A stretch of DNA of 64,000 bases from assembly GCF_022662375.1 (NCBI RefSeq), contig NZ_JAKNQL010000014.1, positions 78,953 through 142,952 on the forward strand, written 5' to 3'. This document shows positions 33,944-42,709 of this stretch, piece after piece (the first letter of the stretch is position 1; each line of letters opens with the position of its first letter). This DNA comes from Pseudomonas sp. CROZ-RG-20F-R04-15. GTDB lineage: Bacteria > Pseudomonadota > Gammaproteobacteria > Pseudomonadales > Pseudomonadaceae. Below the pieces are notes generated by a model. It ran no database searches. It was not told where the DNA came from and saw nothing but the letters and a program-made list of their open reading frames with translations. The position numbers were made by a program, and so were the translations under genes.

Positions 33944-35209
33944 ATGAAGCGTCGCAGTTTGATCAAGGCTTTCACACTCACGGCATCCATTGCCGCGATG
34001 GGCATGACCTGGACTGTCCAGGCCGCCGAGACCATCAAGGTCGGGATTCTGCATTCGTTGTCCGGCACCATGGCGATCTCCGAAACGTCGCTCAAAGACA
34101 TGGCGCTGATGACCATCGACGAGATCAACGCCAAGGGCGGTGTGAACGGCAAGATGCTTGAGCCGGTGGTGGTTGACCCGGCGTCGAACTGGCCGCTGTT
34201 CGCCGAAAAGGGCCGGCAGTTGCTGACCCAGGACAAGGTTGCCGTGGTGTTCGGCTGCTGGACATCGGTGTCGCGTAAATCGGTGTTGCCGGTGTTCGAA
34301 GAACTCAACGGCCTGCTGTTCTACCCGGTGCAATATGAAGGCGAAGAAATGTCGCCGAACGTCTTCTACACCGGCGCCGCGCCGAACCAGCAAGCGATTC
34401 CGGCGGTTGAATACCTGATGAGCGAAGAAGGCGGCAGCGCCAAGCGCTACTTCCTGCTCGGCACCGATTACGTCTACCCGCGCACCACCAACAAGATCCT
34501 GCGCTCGTTCCTGCACTCCAAAGGCGTCGCCGACAAAGACATCGAAGAGGTCTACACGCCGTTCGGTCACAGCGACTATCAAACCATCGTCGCCAACATC
34601 AAAAAATTCTCGGCCGGTGGCAAGACTGCGGTCATCTCGACAGTCAATGGCGACTCCAACGTGCCGTTCTATAAAGAGCTGGCCAACCAGGGTCTGAAAG
34701 CTACCGACGTACCGGTTGTAGCGTTCTCGGTCGGCGAAGAAGAACTGCGAGGCATCGACACCAAACCGCTGGTGGGCAACCTCGCGGCATGGAACTACTT
34801 CGAGTCGGTGGAGAATCCGGTGAACAAGAAGTTCGTCGATGACTGGAAGGCCTATGCGAAGAAACACAACTTGCCGGGCGCGGATAAAGCGGTGACCAAC
34901 GACCCGATGGAAGCCACTTACGTCGGCATCCACATGTGGGCACAGGCGGTTGAGAAAGCCAAATCCACTGACGTCGACAAAGTCCGCGAAGCGCTCGCCG
35001 GGCAGACCTTTGCCGCGCCGTCGGGCTACACGCTGACCATGGACAAGACCAATCACCACCTGCACAAACCGGTGATGATCGGTGAGATTCAGGCTGATGG
35101 TCAGTTCAACGTGGTATGGCAGACCGAAGGACCGATCCGCGCGCAACCGTGGAGCCCGTTCATTCAGGGCAACGACAAGAAGCCGGATTATGCGGTGAAG
35201 AGCAACTGA
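33944..35209 (+). CDS. urtA: Urea ABC transporter, substrate-binding protein
   Basis: Periplasmic urea-binding protein of the UrtABCDE importer, a relative of the branched-chain amino-acid/amide binding proteins. The 421-residue product has a signal peptide (MKRRSLIKAFTLTASIAAMG, cleavage near VQAAE) with a KRRSLIK stretch resembling a Tat signal. The mature part shows IKVGILHSLSGTMAISE and FGCWTSVSRKSVLPVFEE, typical of UrtA. A long open frame upstream is not coding. GGAGA precedes the ATG, and a sigma-54 promoter lies 66-81 bases upstream. Confidence 0.96.
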   Translation: MKRRSLIKAFTLTASIAAMGMTWTVQAAETIKVGILHSLSGTMAISETSLKDMALMTIDEINAKGGVNGKMLEPVVVDPASNWPLFAEKGRQLLTQDKVAVVFGCWTSVSRKSVLPVFEELNGLLFYPVQYEGEEMSPNVFYTGAAPNQQAIPAVEYLMSEEGGSAKRYFLLGTDYVYPRTTNKILRSFLHSKGVADKDIEEVYTPFGHSDYQTIVANIKKFSAGGKTAVISTVNGDSNVPFYKELANQGLKATDVPVVAFSVGEEELRGIDTKPLVGNLAAWNYFESVENPVNKKFVDDWKAYAKKHNLPGADKAVTNDPMEATYVGIHMWAQAVEKAKSTDVDKVREALAGQTFAAPSGYTLTMDKTNHHLHKPVMIGEIQADGQFNVVWQTEGPIRAQPWSPFIQGNDKKPDYAVKSN

Positions 35210-35247
35210 GTCTGACTTGAATTTTGGGCTGGGGCGGAGATCCTTCC

Positions 35248-35409
35248 CCCCTCACCCCAACCCTCTCCCCCAGAGGGGGCGAGGGGGAAGGGAGCAGATC
35301 TCTACGGCTTTCAGAACCTGAGTTCGACGCAGGAATGTCAGGTCGAGGTTGGATGCCCTGACAACTCGGTCAGTCCCCTCTCCCTTTGGGAGAGGGTTAG
35401 GGTGAGGGG
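35248..35409. repeat. TIR-bounded palindromic element, urtA-urtB gap
   Basis: 162-base element with 22-base terminal inverted repeats: CCCCTCACCCCAACCCTCTCCC at the left, and on the right GGGAGAGGGTTAGGGTGAGGGG, its complement with one mismatch. Each end also folds on itself (CCCTCTCCC with GGGGGCGAGGGGG-type arms). Three further copies occur at 40641, 42572 and 50162. It separates urtA from the permease genes and would form strong hairpins in the mRNA. Confidence 0.85.
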
Positions 35410-35465
35410 CGGATTCACAGCCGGACACCGCTCCATCGGCCACCGCAAGAAAGGAAACACCACTA

Positions 35466-36968
35466 ATGCCCACTGCCATACACCGCTTGCTTCTCGCCAT
35501 CGCACTCTTGCTGCCGATGCTGGCCCACGCCGGCGATGCCGAAGACTTCGTCGCGGCCAATCCCGTGCAACAAGCCAAACTCCTGGAAACCTGGGCCGCG
35601 CAGCCCGATCCGGCCCGTATCGAATTGATCAACGCCCTGCAACAAGGCGAATTGACCATCGACGGCCAAGCCAAAACCCTGCGCCTGAATAACCGCCTGC
35701 GGGGTCTGATCGACACCGCCATGGCCAGCCATCAATTGCTCGCTGCCGACGCCAAAATCCGTCTGAATGCCGCGCAGCAATTGCAGAAAAGCGCGAAACC
35801 CGCGCAGCTGAAATTCCTCGACCAGCAACTGGCGGGTGAAAAAGACCCAAGCGTCCACGCCGCCCTGAGTCTCGCTCTGGCCAATCTGCAACTGGTCGAC
35901 ACTGACCCGGCGGTACGCCTTGCAGCAGTGAGACTGCTCGGCGAAACCGGCGATCCACTGGCCCATACGCGCCTCGAAGGTTTGCTCGAACCCGGCGTTG
36001 AAGCCGATACCAATGTGCGCACCGCCGCCGAAACCAGCCTCGCTCAAGTCAAACGCAAACTGCTGATCGGCGAAATCCTCGGCCAGGCCTTCAGCGGTAT
36101 GTCGCTGGGTTCGATCCTGCTGCTCGCCGCACTCGGTCTGGCGATCACCTTCGGCCTGCTCGGCGTGATCAACATGGCCCACGGCGAAATGCTGATGCTC
36201 GGCGCCTACTCGACGTACGTGGTGCAGCTGATGTTCCAGCGCTACGCACCGCAAGCCATCGAGTTCTACCCGCTGATCGCGCTGCCGGTGGCGTTCTTCG
36301 TCACGGCGGCGATCGGCATGGCGCTGGAGCGCACGGTGATTCGTCATCTCTATGGCCGACCACTGGAAACCCTGCTCGCCACCTGGGGCATCAGCCTGAT
36401 GCTGATTCAACTGGTGCGCCTGCTGTTCGGCGCGCAGAACGTTGAAGTCGCCAACCCGGCGTGGCTGTCCGGTGGCATTCAAGTGCTGCCGAATCTGGTG
36501 TTGCCGTACAACCGCATCGTCATCATCGCTTTCGCGCTGTTCGTGGTGGTGCTGACGTGGCTGCTGCTGAACAAAACCCGCCTCGGTCTCAACGTCCGCG
36601 CCGTCACCCAGAACCGCAACATGGCGGCCTGCTGCGGCGTGCCGACCGGGCGCGTCGACATGCTCGCCTTTGGCCTCGGTTCAGGCATCGCCGGCCTTGG
36701 CGGTGTAGCGCTGAGCCAGATCGGCAACGTCGGCCCGGACCTCGGCCAGAGCTACATCATCGACTCGTTCCTGGTGGTGGTGCTCGGCGGCGTCGGCCAA
36801 TTGGCCGGTAGCGTGCTGGCGGCCTTCGGCCTCGGTATCGCCAACAAGATTCTCGAACCGCAGATCGGTGCGGTGCTCGGCAAGATCCTGATCCTCGCGC
36901 TGATCATTCTGTTTATCCAGAAACGTCCGCAAGGCCTCTTCGCACTGAAAGGACGGGTGATCGACTGA
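35466..36968 (+). CDS. urtB: Urea ABC transporter, permease UrtB
   Basis: Inner-membrane permease, LivH-like. The 500-residue product has a signal peptide (LLLAIALLLPMLAHAG), a family-specific periplasmic HEAT-like region (about 25-200), and then the LivH permease core with about eight helices beginning GMSLGSILLLAALGLAITFG. Signature segments are INMAHGEMLMLGAYSTY and the C-terminal LVVVLGGVGQLAGSVLAAF. The stop overlaps the urtC start by one base. Confidence 0.96.
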   Translation: MPTAIHRLLLAIALLLPMLAHAGDAEDFVAANPVQQAKLLETWAAQPDPARIELINALQQGELTIDGQAKTLRLNNRLRGLIDTAMASHQLLAADAKIRLNAAQQLQKSAKPAQLKFLDQQLAGEKDPSVHAALSLALANLQLVDTDPAVRLAAVRLLGETGDPLAHTRLEGLLEPGVEADTNVRTAAETSLAQVKRKLLIGEILGQAFSGMSLGSILLLAALGLAITFGLLGVINMAHGEMLMLGAYSTYVVQLMFQRYAPQAIEFYPLIALPVAFFVTAAIGMALERTVIRHLYGRPLETLLATWGISLMLIQLVRLLFGAQNVEVANPAWLSGGIQVLPNLVLPYNRIVIIAFALFVVVLTWLLLNKTRLGLNVRAVTQNRNMAACCGVPTGRVDMLAFGLGSGIAGLGGVALSQIGNVGPDLGQSYIIDSFLVVVLGGVGQLAGSVLAAFGLGIANKILEPQIGAVLGKILILALIILFIQKRPQGLFALKGRVID

Positions 36969-38047
36969 TGAACCAGCCTCTGTTAGTCACGGCCACACAA
37001 AAGGCCGGGCCGAAAGTCACGATTTTGGTCGGCGCGGTGATCCTCGCCCTCCTGATCGCCCTGCCGTTGCTGTCATTGCTGCCAGCGGAAAGTGCTCTGT
37101 CGGTCTCGGCGTACACGCTGACGCTGGTCGGCAAAATTCTCTGTTATGCCATCGTCGCGTTGGCACTGGATCTGGTTTGGGGTTACGCCGGGTTGCTGTC
37201 GCTGGGTCACGGTCTGTTCTTCGCCCTCGGCGGTTATGCGATGGGCATGTACCTGATGCGTCAGGCCGCCGGCGATGGTCTGCCGGCGTTCATGACCTTT
37301 CTGTCGTGGAGCGAATTGCCGTGGTACTGGACCGGCACCAGCAGCTTCGTCTGGGCCATGTGTCTGGTGGTGCTGGCGCCGGGTTTGCTGGCGCTGGTGT
37401 TCGGTTTCTTCGCCTTCCGCTCGCGGATCAAAGGCGTGTATTTCTCGATCATGACCCAGGCCCTGACCTTCGCCGGCATGCTGTTGTTTTTCCGCAACGA
37501 AACCGGGTTCGGCGGTAACAATGGCTTCACCAATTTCCGCACGATTCTCGGTTTCGGCATCACTGAACCGGGCACCCGCGCGGTATTGTTTCTGGCCACG
37601 GTGTTGTTGCTGGTGGCGAGCCTGTTCATCGGCTGGCGCCTGGCGCAGAGCAAGTTCGGCCGCGTGCTGACGGCGTTGCGTGATGCGGAAAACCGCTTGA
37701 TGTTCTGCGGCTACGACCCGCGTGGTTTCAAGTTGTTCGTGTGGGTGTTGAGCGCGGTGCTGTGTGGTCTGGCCGGTGCGTTGTACGTGCCGCAAGTGGG
37801 CATCATCAACCCGAGCGAAATGTCGCCGACCAACTCGATCGAGGCTGCGGTGTGGGTTGCCCTTGGCGGCCGTGGCACGCTGATCGGGCCGTTGCTTGGC
37901 GCCGGTGTGGTCAACGGCATGAAGAGCTGGTTCACCGTGGCGTTCCCGGAGTATTGGCTGTTCTTCCTCGGCGCACTGTTCATCGTCGTGACGCTGTACC
38001 TGCCCAAAGGCGTGATCGGTCTGCTGAAGAAACGAGGTGAACAATGA
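36968..38047 (+). CDS. urtC: Urea ABC transporter, permease UrtC
   Basis: LivM-like inner-membrane permease that pairs with UrtB. 359 residues, about ten helices, including YAGLLSLGHGLFFALGGYAM and the C-terminal VWVALGGRGTLIGPLLGAGV. The start overlaps urtB by one base and the stop overlaps urtD by four, so the permeases and first ATPase are translationally coupled. Confidence 0.96.
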   Translation: MNQPLLVTATQKAGPKVTILVGAVILALLIALPLLSLLPAESALSVSAYTLTLVGKILCYAIVALALDLVWGYAGLLSLGHGLFFALGGYAMGMYLMRQAAGDGLPAFMTFLSWSELPWYWTGTSSFVWAMCLVVLAPGLLALVFGFFAFRSRIKGVYFSIMTQALTFAGMLLFFRNETGFGGNNGFTNFRTILGFGITEPGTRAVLFLATVLLLVASLFIGWRLAQSKFGRVLTALRDAENRLMFCGYDPRGFKLFVWVLSAVLCGLAGALYVPQVGIINPSEMSPTNSIEAAVWVALGGRGTLIGPLLGAGVVNGMKSWFTVAFPEYWLFFLGALFIVVTLYLPKGVIGLLKKRGEQ

Positions 38048-38913
38048 GAATCACGGCAAGCGCTGAATTCATGTTGGAACCGGCCTTCTTTCCCGTCGAA
38101 CCGAACAAGGACGCCGGCACCAGCCGCGACTCGATCGGCCTCGGTCAGCGCGTCGGTCCGGGTCTCGACACCCGTCACGGCACGATCCTCACACTGGAAG
38201 ACATCAGCGTCAGCTTCGACGGCTTTCGTGCGCTGAATAATCTGAATCTATACATCGGCGTCGGCGAACTGCGCTGCATCATCGGCCCCAACGGCGCGGG
38301 CAAAACCACGCTGATGGACGTGATCACTGGCAAGACCCGACCGAGTCACGGCAAGGCGTGGTTCGGTGAAACACTGGACCTGACGCAGATGAGCGAAGTG
38401 CAAATTGCTCAGGCCGGCATCGGTCGCAAGTTTCAAAAGCCGACTGTGTTCGAGGCTTTGAGCGTGTTTGAAAACCTTGAATTGGCGCAGAAGACCGACA
38501 AGTCGGTGTGGGCCAGTTTGCGTGCGCGGTTAAGTGGCGAGCAGAAGGACCGGATCAGCGAAGTGCTGGAGACGATTCGCCTGACCACCTCGGTCAATCG
38601 CCCGGCCGGGTTATTGTCCCACGGGCAGAAGCAGTTTCTCGAGATCGGCATGTTGCTGATGCAGGACCCGCAACTGCTGCTGCTCGATGAGCCGGTGGCG
38701 GGGATGACCGATGCGGAAACCGAGTTCACCGCTGAGTTGTTCAAGAGCCTGGCGGGCAAGCATTCGTTGATGGTCGTGGAGCATGACATGGGCTTTGTCG
38801 GCTCGATTGCCGACCATGTCACCGTGTTGCATCAAGGCAGCGTTTTGGCGGAAGGCTCGCTTGAGCAGGTGCAGGAAAACGAGCGCGTGATCGAGGTCTA
38901 TCTCGGCCGCTAA
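38044..38913 (+). CDS. urtD: Urea ABC transporter, ATP-binding protein UrtD
   Basis: LivG-like ATPase of the urea importer. 289 residues: Walker A GPNGAGKTT, signature LSHGQKQ, Walker B LLLLDEPVAGM and the H-loop VVEHDMGFVG. About 50 extra N-terminal residues precede the ABC fold, which is common in UrtD of pseudomonads. A REP doublet separates it from urtE. Confidence 0.96.
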   Translation: MRITASAEFMLEPAFFPVEPNKDAGTSRDSIGLGQRVGPGLDTRHGTILTLEDISVSFDGFRALNNLNLYIGVGELRCIIGPNGAGKTTLMDVITGKTRPSHGKAWFGETLDLTQMSEVQIAQAGIGRKFQKPTVFEALSVFENLELAQKTDKSVWASLRARLSGEQKDRISEVLETIRLTTSVNRPAGLLSHGQKQFLEIGMLLMQDPQLLLLDEPVAGMTDAETEFTAELFKSLAGKHSLMVVEHDMGFVGSIADHVTVLHQGSVLAEGSLEQVQENERVIEVYLGR

Positions 38914-38932
38914 GGTATGCGAATACAAAACC

Positions 38933-39022
38933 TGTGGGAGCGAGCCTGCTCGCGAAAGCGATGCATCAGGCGATGAAGATGTTGAATGTCAGTCCGCATT
39001 CGCGAGCAGGCTCGCTCCCACA
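38933..39022. repeat. REP doublet between urtD and urtE
   Basis: 90-base inverted pair of the common REP core inside the urt operon, starting 20 bases after the urtD stop. It could lower urtE expression relative to urtD or protect upstream mRNA from 3' decay. Confidence 0.9.
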
Positions 39023-39053
39023 GGGTTCTGTGTGTAACAGAAGGAATTTGAAC

Positions 39054-39752
39054 ATGCTGCAAGTCGACAAGCTGCATCAGTACTACGGCGGTAGCCACAT
39101 CCTCCGTGGCCTGTCTTTCGACGTTAAGGTCGGCGAAGTCACCTGCCTGCTCGGCCGTAACGGCGTCGGCAAGACCACCCTGCTCAAATGCCTGATGGGC
39201 CTGCTGCCCGCCAAGGAAGGCGCGGTGAACTGGGAAGGCAAAGCGATCACCACGTTCAAACCGCACCAGCGCGTTCACGCAGGAATCGCCTACGTACCAC
39301 AGGGCCGCGAGATCTTCGGACGCCTGACCGTGGAAGAGAATCTGTTGATGGGCCTGTCGCGTTTTCCCGGCAGTGAAGCGAAAGAAGTGCCAAGTTTCAT
39401 CTACGAACTGTTCCCGGTACTGCTACAAATGAAGCAGCGGCGCGGCGGTGACCTCTCCGGCGGTCAGCAACAGCAATTGGCAATTGGCCGCGCACTGGCC
39501 AGTCGTCCGCGCTTACTGATCCTCGATGAGCCGACCGAAGGCATTCAACCTTCGGTGATCAAAGAGATCGGCGCAGTGATCAAGAAACTCGCGGAACGCG
39601 GTGACATGGCGATTTTGCTGGTCGAGCAATTCTACGATTTCGCCGCAGAACTGGCTGATCAATACCTGGTGATGTCCCGGGGCGAGATCGTGCAGCAGGG
39701 TCGCGGTGAAAATATGGAGGCCGAAGGTGTACGCGGGCTGGTAACGATCTAG
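39054..39752 (+). CDS. urtE: Urea ABC transporter, ATP-binding protein UrtE
   Basis: LivF-like second ATPase. 232 residues: Walker A GRNGVGKTT, signature LSGGQQQ, Walker B LLILDEPTEG, H-loop LLVEQFYDFA. The start MLQVDKLHQYYGGSHILRGL at 39054 follows an AGAAGGAA ribosome site; upstream in-frame codons lie in the REP doublet. ureD begins 43 bases later, so urt and ureDABC are probably co-transcribed. Confidence 0.96.
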   Translation: MLQVDKLHQYYGGSHILRGLSFDVKVGEVTCLLGRNGVGKTTLLKCLMGLLPAKEGAVNWEGKAITTFKPHQRVHAGIAYVPQGREIFGRLTVEENLLMGLSRFPGSEAKEVPSFIYELFPVLLQMKQRRGGDLSGGQQQQLAIGRALASRPRLLILDEPTEGIQPSVIKEIGAVIKKLAERGDMAILLVEQFYDFAAELADQYLVMSRGEIVQQGRGENMEAEGVRGLVTI

Positions 39753-39795
39753 TACAACGAACTAATCTGTAGCTTCCTAACGATAATTACAAACC

Positions 39796-40635
39796 ATGAA
39801 TTCGACTGTTTCACCTGCCCTGTTTACCCCGAGCTGGCACGCCGAGCTGGAACTGGCTTACGCCCGTTTCGGCGACTGCACGCGTCCGGTCATGCGCCGG
39901 CACCTCGGCCCGCTACGGGTGCAAAAACACCTTTACGCCGAAGGCCCCGAGGTCTGCCAGCACATCATCGTCCATCCGCCGGGCGGGATTGCCGGCGGTG
40001 ATCGCCTCGATATCAGCGCCCGCGTCGAGCACGACGCCTGGGCGCAGATCACCAGCCCCGGCGCGGCCAAATGGTATCGCGCTGGTGGGCCGGCTTATCA
40101 GAAACTTGACTTGAAAGTGGCAGCCGGGGCGACGCTGGAATGGCTGCCGCAGGAGACTATCGTCTACAGCGCTGCTCAGGCTGAGCTGAGCACTTCGATT
40201 GATCTTGAAGGTGACGCGCGGTTGTTTTACTGGGACGTGGTGGCGTTGGGGCGTCCGGCCAGTGGCGAGCGTTTTGATCGCGGGCATTTTCAGGCGCACC
40301 TGGATATTCGCCGCGACGGGCAATTGCTCTGGCATGAGCGCCAGCGCATTGTCGGCGATGACGGTTTGCTTGATTCGCCGATCGGGCTGGATGGTCATCC
40401 GGTGTTTGCAACGTTGTTGGTCACGGGTGAAATTAATGCTGAGTTGCTGGAGCGTTGCCGCTCGCTGGGCCATGAGGTGCGCGGGGATTTGACCCAGTTG
40501 CCGGGGTTGTTGGTGGCTCGGTGTCTGGCCAGCGAAGCATTGCTCGCCCGCGCCTGGCTTATCGATTTATGGCGCTTGCTCAGACCGGCCCTGCTCGGGC
40601 GTGACGCGATTTCTCCCAGAATATGGAGTACCTGA
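39796..40635 (+). CDS. ureD: Urease accessory protein UreD
   Basis: Scaffold for urease activation: binds the UreABC apoenzyme and recruits UreF-UreG for nickel delivery. The 279 residues show the UreD signatures VHPPGGIAGGDRL and ITSPGAAKWYR with QETIVYSAAQAELS. First gene of the ureDA-(two acetyltransferases)-BC cluster; no separate promoter is obvious in the 43-base gap after urtE. Confidence 0.96.
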   Translation: MNSTVSPALFTPSWHAELELAYARFGDCTRPVMRRHLGPLRVQKHLYAEGPEVCQHIIVHPPGGIAGGDRLDISARVEHDAWAQITSPGAAKWYRAGGPAYQKLDLKVAAGATLEWLPQETIVYSAAQAELSTSIDLEGDARLFYWDVVALGRPASGERFDRGHFQAHLDIRRDGQLLWHERQRIVGDDGLLDSPIGLDGHPVFATLLVTGEINAELLERCRSLGHEVRGDLTQLPGLLVARCLASEALLARAWLIDLWRLLRPALLGRDAISPRIWST

Positions 40636-40640
40636 AAAAG

Positions 40641-40800
40641 CCCCTCACCCCCCGCCCTCTCCCGGAGGGAGAGGGAGAGGGAGCCTGACCGAGTCGCCTG
40701 AAATGATTCAACTGCCTGAAAAAACACTGCTGACTGAACCGGCCATTGAAAACAACCGGGTTCAGTCCCCTCTCCCTCGGGAGAGGGCTAGGGTGAGGGG
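40641..40800. repeat. TIR-bounded palindromic element, ureD-ureA gap
   Basis: 160-base copy of the element at 35248. Ends CCCCTCACCCCCCGCCCTCTCCC and GGGAGAGGGCTAGGGTGAGGGG are near-perfect inverted repeats; the right arm is preceded by the conserved CAGTCCCCTCTCCCT. Confidence 0.85.
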
Positions 40801-40863
40801 TGGCTCCAACTGACACCCCGCGCCCGCAAGAACCTCACAAAACTGCCCTGATGGAACCCCACA

Positions 40864-41166
40864 ATGGACCTGACCCCACGCGAAAAAGACAAGCTGCTGA
40901 TCTTCACCGCCGGCCTCGTCGCCGAGCGGCGTTTGGCGCGCGGCGTGAAACTCAATTACCCGGAAGCCATGGCCTACATCTCCGCCGCACTGCTCGAAGG
41001 CGCGCGTGACGGCCAGACCGTCGCCGAGCTGATGCACTTCGGCACCACCCTGCTCAGCCGCGAACAAGTGATGGAAGGCATTGCGGAAATGATTCCGGAG
41101 ATTCAGGTTGAAGCGACGTTCCCCGACGGCACCAAACTGGTCACCGTCCACCAACCGATCGTTTGA
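40864..41166 (+). CDS. ureA: Urease subunit gamma
   Basis: Smallest structural subunit of nickel urease, 100 residues, the standard length. MDLTPREKDKLLIFTAGLVA at the N terminus and LPEV-like C-terminal FPDGTKLVTVHQPI are diagnostic. Next gene begins 9 bases later. Confidence 0.97.
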   Translation: MDLTPREKDKLLIFTAGLVAERRLARGVKLNYPEAMAYISAALLEGARDGQTVAELMHFGTTLLSREQVMEGIAEMIPEIQVEATFPDGTKLVTVHQPIV

Positions 41167-41175
41167 GGCCGCGCC

Positions 41176-41709
41176 ATGACTTACTCCATTCGCGATGCCG
41201 TTCACGCCGACCTGCCGGCGATCCGTGACATCTACAACGACGCCGTACTCAACACCACGGCGATCTGGAATGAACAAGCCGTCGACCTCGGCAACCGTCA
41301 GGCGTGGTTCAGCGCGCGTCAGGCCCAGGCTTATCCGATTCTGGTGATCGTCGACGCCGACAACAGCGTGCTCGGCTACGCTTCCTTCGGTGACTGGCGA
41401 CCGTTCGACGGCTTTCGCCACACCGTCGAGCACTCGGTTTATGTGCGCAGCGACCAGCGCGGCAACGGCCTCGGCCCGCGACTGATGACAGCGCTGATCG
41501 AGCGGGCCAGAACCTGCGGCAAACACGTGATGGTCGCGGCCATTGAAAGCGGCAACGCTGCCTCGATTCGCCTGCACGAACGCGCCGGTTTCAGCATCAC
41601 CGGGCAAATGCCGCAAGTCGGCACCAAATTCGGCCGCTGGCTCGACCTGACCTTCATGCAACTGACCCTCAACCCTGGCGCGGAGCCGCCTGACGCCAAC
41701 AAGGAGTGA
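41176..41709 (+). CDS. GNAT acetyltransferase, phosphinothricin/methionine-sulfone type
   Basis: 177-residue GNAT enzyme with the CoA-binding motif VRSDQRGNGLGPRLM and the PAT-family segments HTVEHSVYV and ENAASIRLHE-like SGNAASIRLHERAGF. P. aeruginosa has a homologue at the same place (PA4866, between ureA and ureB), which acetylates glutamine-synthetase inhibitors such as methionine sulfoximine and phosphinothricin. A role in guarding nitrogen assimilation would suit this operon. Confidence 0.85.
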   Translation: MTYSIRDAVHADLPAIRDIYNDAVLNTTAIWNEQAVDLGNRQAWFSARQAQAYPILVIVDADNSVLGYASFGDWRPFDGFRHTVEHSVYVRSDQRGNGLGPRLMTALIERARTCGKHVMVAAIESGNAASIRLHERAGFSITGQMPQVGTKFGRWLDLTFMQLTLNPGAEPPDANKE

Positions 41710-41714
41710 CACCG

Positions 41715-42248
41715 ATGAACGCCGCCCAGCTGCGCCGCGTCAACGCGGAAAGTTTTGCGCATTACCGTCAGGGCCTGATCGACCTGCTGCTCGATGCCGT
41801 GGGTTACGGCGCCAGCGTTGGCTTCATGGCCGATCTCGATGCCGCGCAGGCGCGCGCATATTTCGATGAGGTGCAGGACAACGTCAACAAGGGCAGCGTG
41901 CTGCTCTGGGTGGTGGTCAAGGACGAACAAGTGCTGGCCAGTGTGCAGCTCGGGTTGTGCCAGAAAGCCAACGGCCTCAATCGCGCCGAAGTGCAGAAGC
42001 TGCTGGTGCGCGAACACGCACGGCGTCGCGGTCTCGGTCAGCAATTGATGAGTGCGCTGGAACTCGAAGCGCCCAAGCACAAACGCGGCATGCTTTACCT
42101 CGACACCGAGGCCGGCTCGCCCGCCGAGGATTTCTACAAGGCGCTGGGCTACACCCGCGCGGGTCAGATTCCTGATTACGCCTGCGACCCGCACGGGACA
42201 TACCGGGCGACCGCCCTCTACTACAAGATTCTGCAAGGAGCCCAGTGA
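41715..42248 (+). CDS. GNAT-family N-acetyltransferase
   Basis: 177 residues with the GNAT core: VLASVQLGLCQKANGLNRAE (central strands), the CoA motif REHARRRGLGQQLM, and C-terminal GSPAEDFYKALGYTRAGQIP. Substrate unknown. The ATG at 41715 has AAGGAG upstream; a GTG at 41706 is in frame but would sit on that ribosome site. The stop overlaps ureB by a base or so. A second acetyltransferase in the urease operon is characteristic of the fluorescent group as far as I recall. Confidence 0.85.
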   Translation: MNAAQLRRVNAESFAHYRQGLIDLLLDAVGYGASVGFMADLDAAQARAYFDEVQDNVNKGSVLLWVVVKDEQVLASVQLGLCQKANGLNRAEVQKLLVREHARRRGLGQQLMSALELEAPKHKRGMLYLDTEAGSPAEDFYKALGYTRAGQIPDYACDPHGTYRATALYYKILQGAQ

Positions 42249-42553
42249 TGATTCCTGGCGAGTACCAGATCCAGCCCGGCGACATCGAACTCAACGTCGG
42301 CCGCCGCACCGTCAGCCTGAAAGTCGCCAACAGTGGCGACCGGCCGATTCAGGTCGGCTCGCACTATCACTTTTTTGAAACCAACGATGCGCTGACCTTT
42401 GATCGCGCCGCGAGCCGTGGCATGCGCCTCAACATTCCGGCGGGGACGGCGGTGCGTTTTGAGCCGGGGCAGAGTCGCGAAGTCGAGCTGGTGGATTACG
42501 CCGGGCATCGGCGGGTGTTCGGATTTGCCGGGCGAATCATGGGTGATCTCTGA
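42248..42553 (+). CDS. ureB: Urease subunit beta
   Basis: 101-residue structural subunit. Begins MIPGEYQIQPGDIELNVGR and contains VGSHYHFFETNDAL and RLNIPAGTAVRFEPG-type signature (MRLNIPAGTAVRFEPG). ATG 42248 was chosen over the GTG three bases upstream. GGAG lies about ten bases before. Followed by a TIR-bounded element before ureC. Confidence 0.97.
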   Translation: MIPGEYQIQPGDIELNVGRRTVSLKVANSGDRPIQVGSHYHFFETNDALTFDRAASRGMRLNIPAGTAVRFEPGQSREVELVDYAGHRRVFGFAGRIMGDL

Positions 42554-42571
42554 CCTCTGCGTGCACCGCTG

Positions 42572-42673
42572 CCCCTCACCCCAGCCCTCTCCCGAGGGAG
42601 AGGGAGCCGATCACCGATAACCGGCCCACCGCGTACAGTCCCCTCTCCCTCTGGGAGAGGGCTAGGGTGAGGG
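42572..42673. repeat. TIR-bounded palindromic element, ureB-ureC gap
   Basis: 102-base shortest copy of the element at 35248. CCCCTCACCCCAGCCCTCTCCC and the complementary right arm GGGAGAGGGCTAGGGTGAGGG are kept while the spacer is reduced to about 45 bases. It ends 36 bases before ureC. Confidence 0.85.
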
Positions 42674-42709
42674 TCGATGGCTCACCACTATTTTCCTGAA
42701 GGACGCAGC

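Noticed and set aside
35248..35409. CT/GA-rich stretch as a simple-sequence or assembly artefact
   Set aside because: Four independent copies with conserved terminal inverted repeats but different interiors show a real repeat family.
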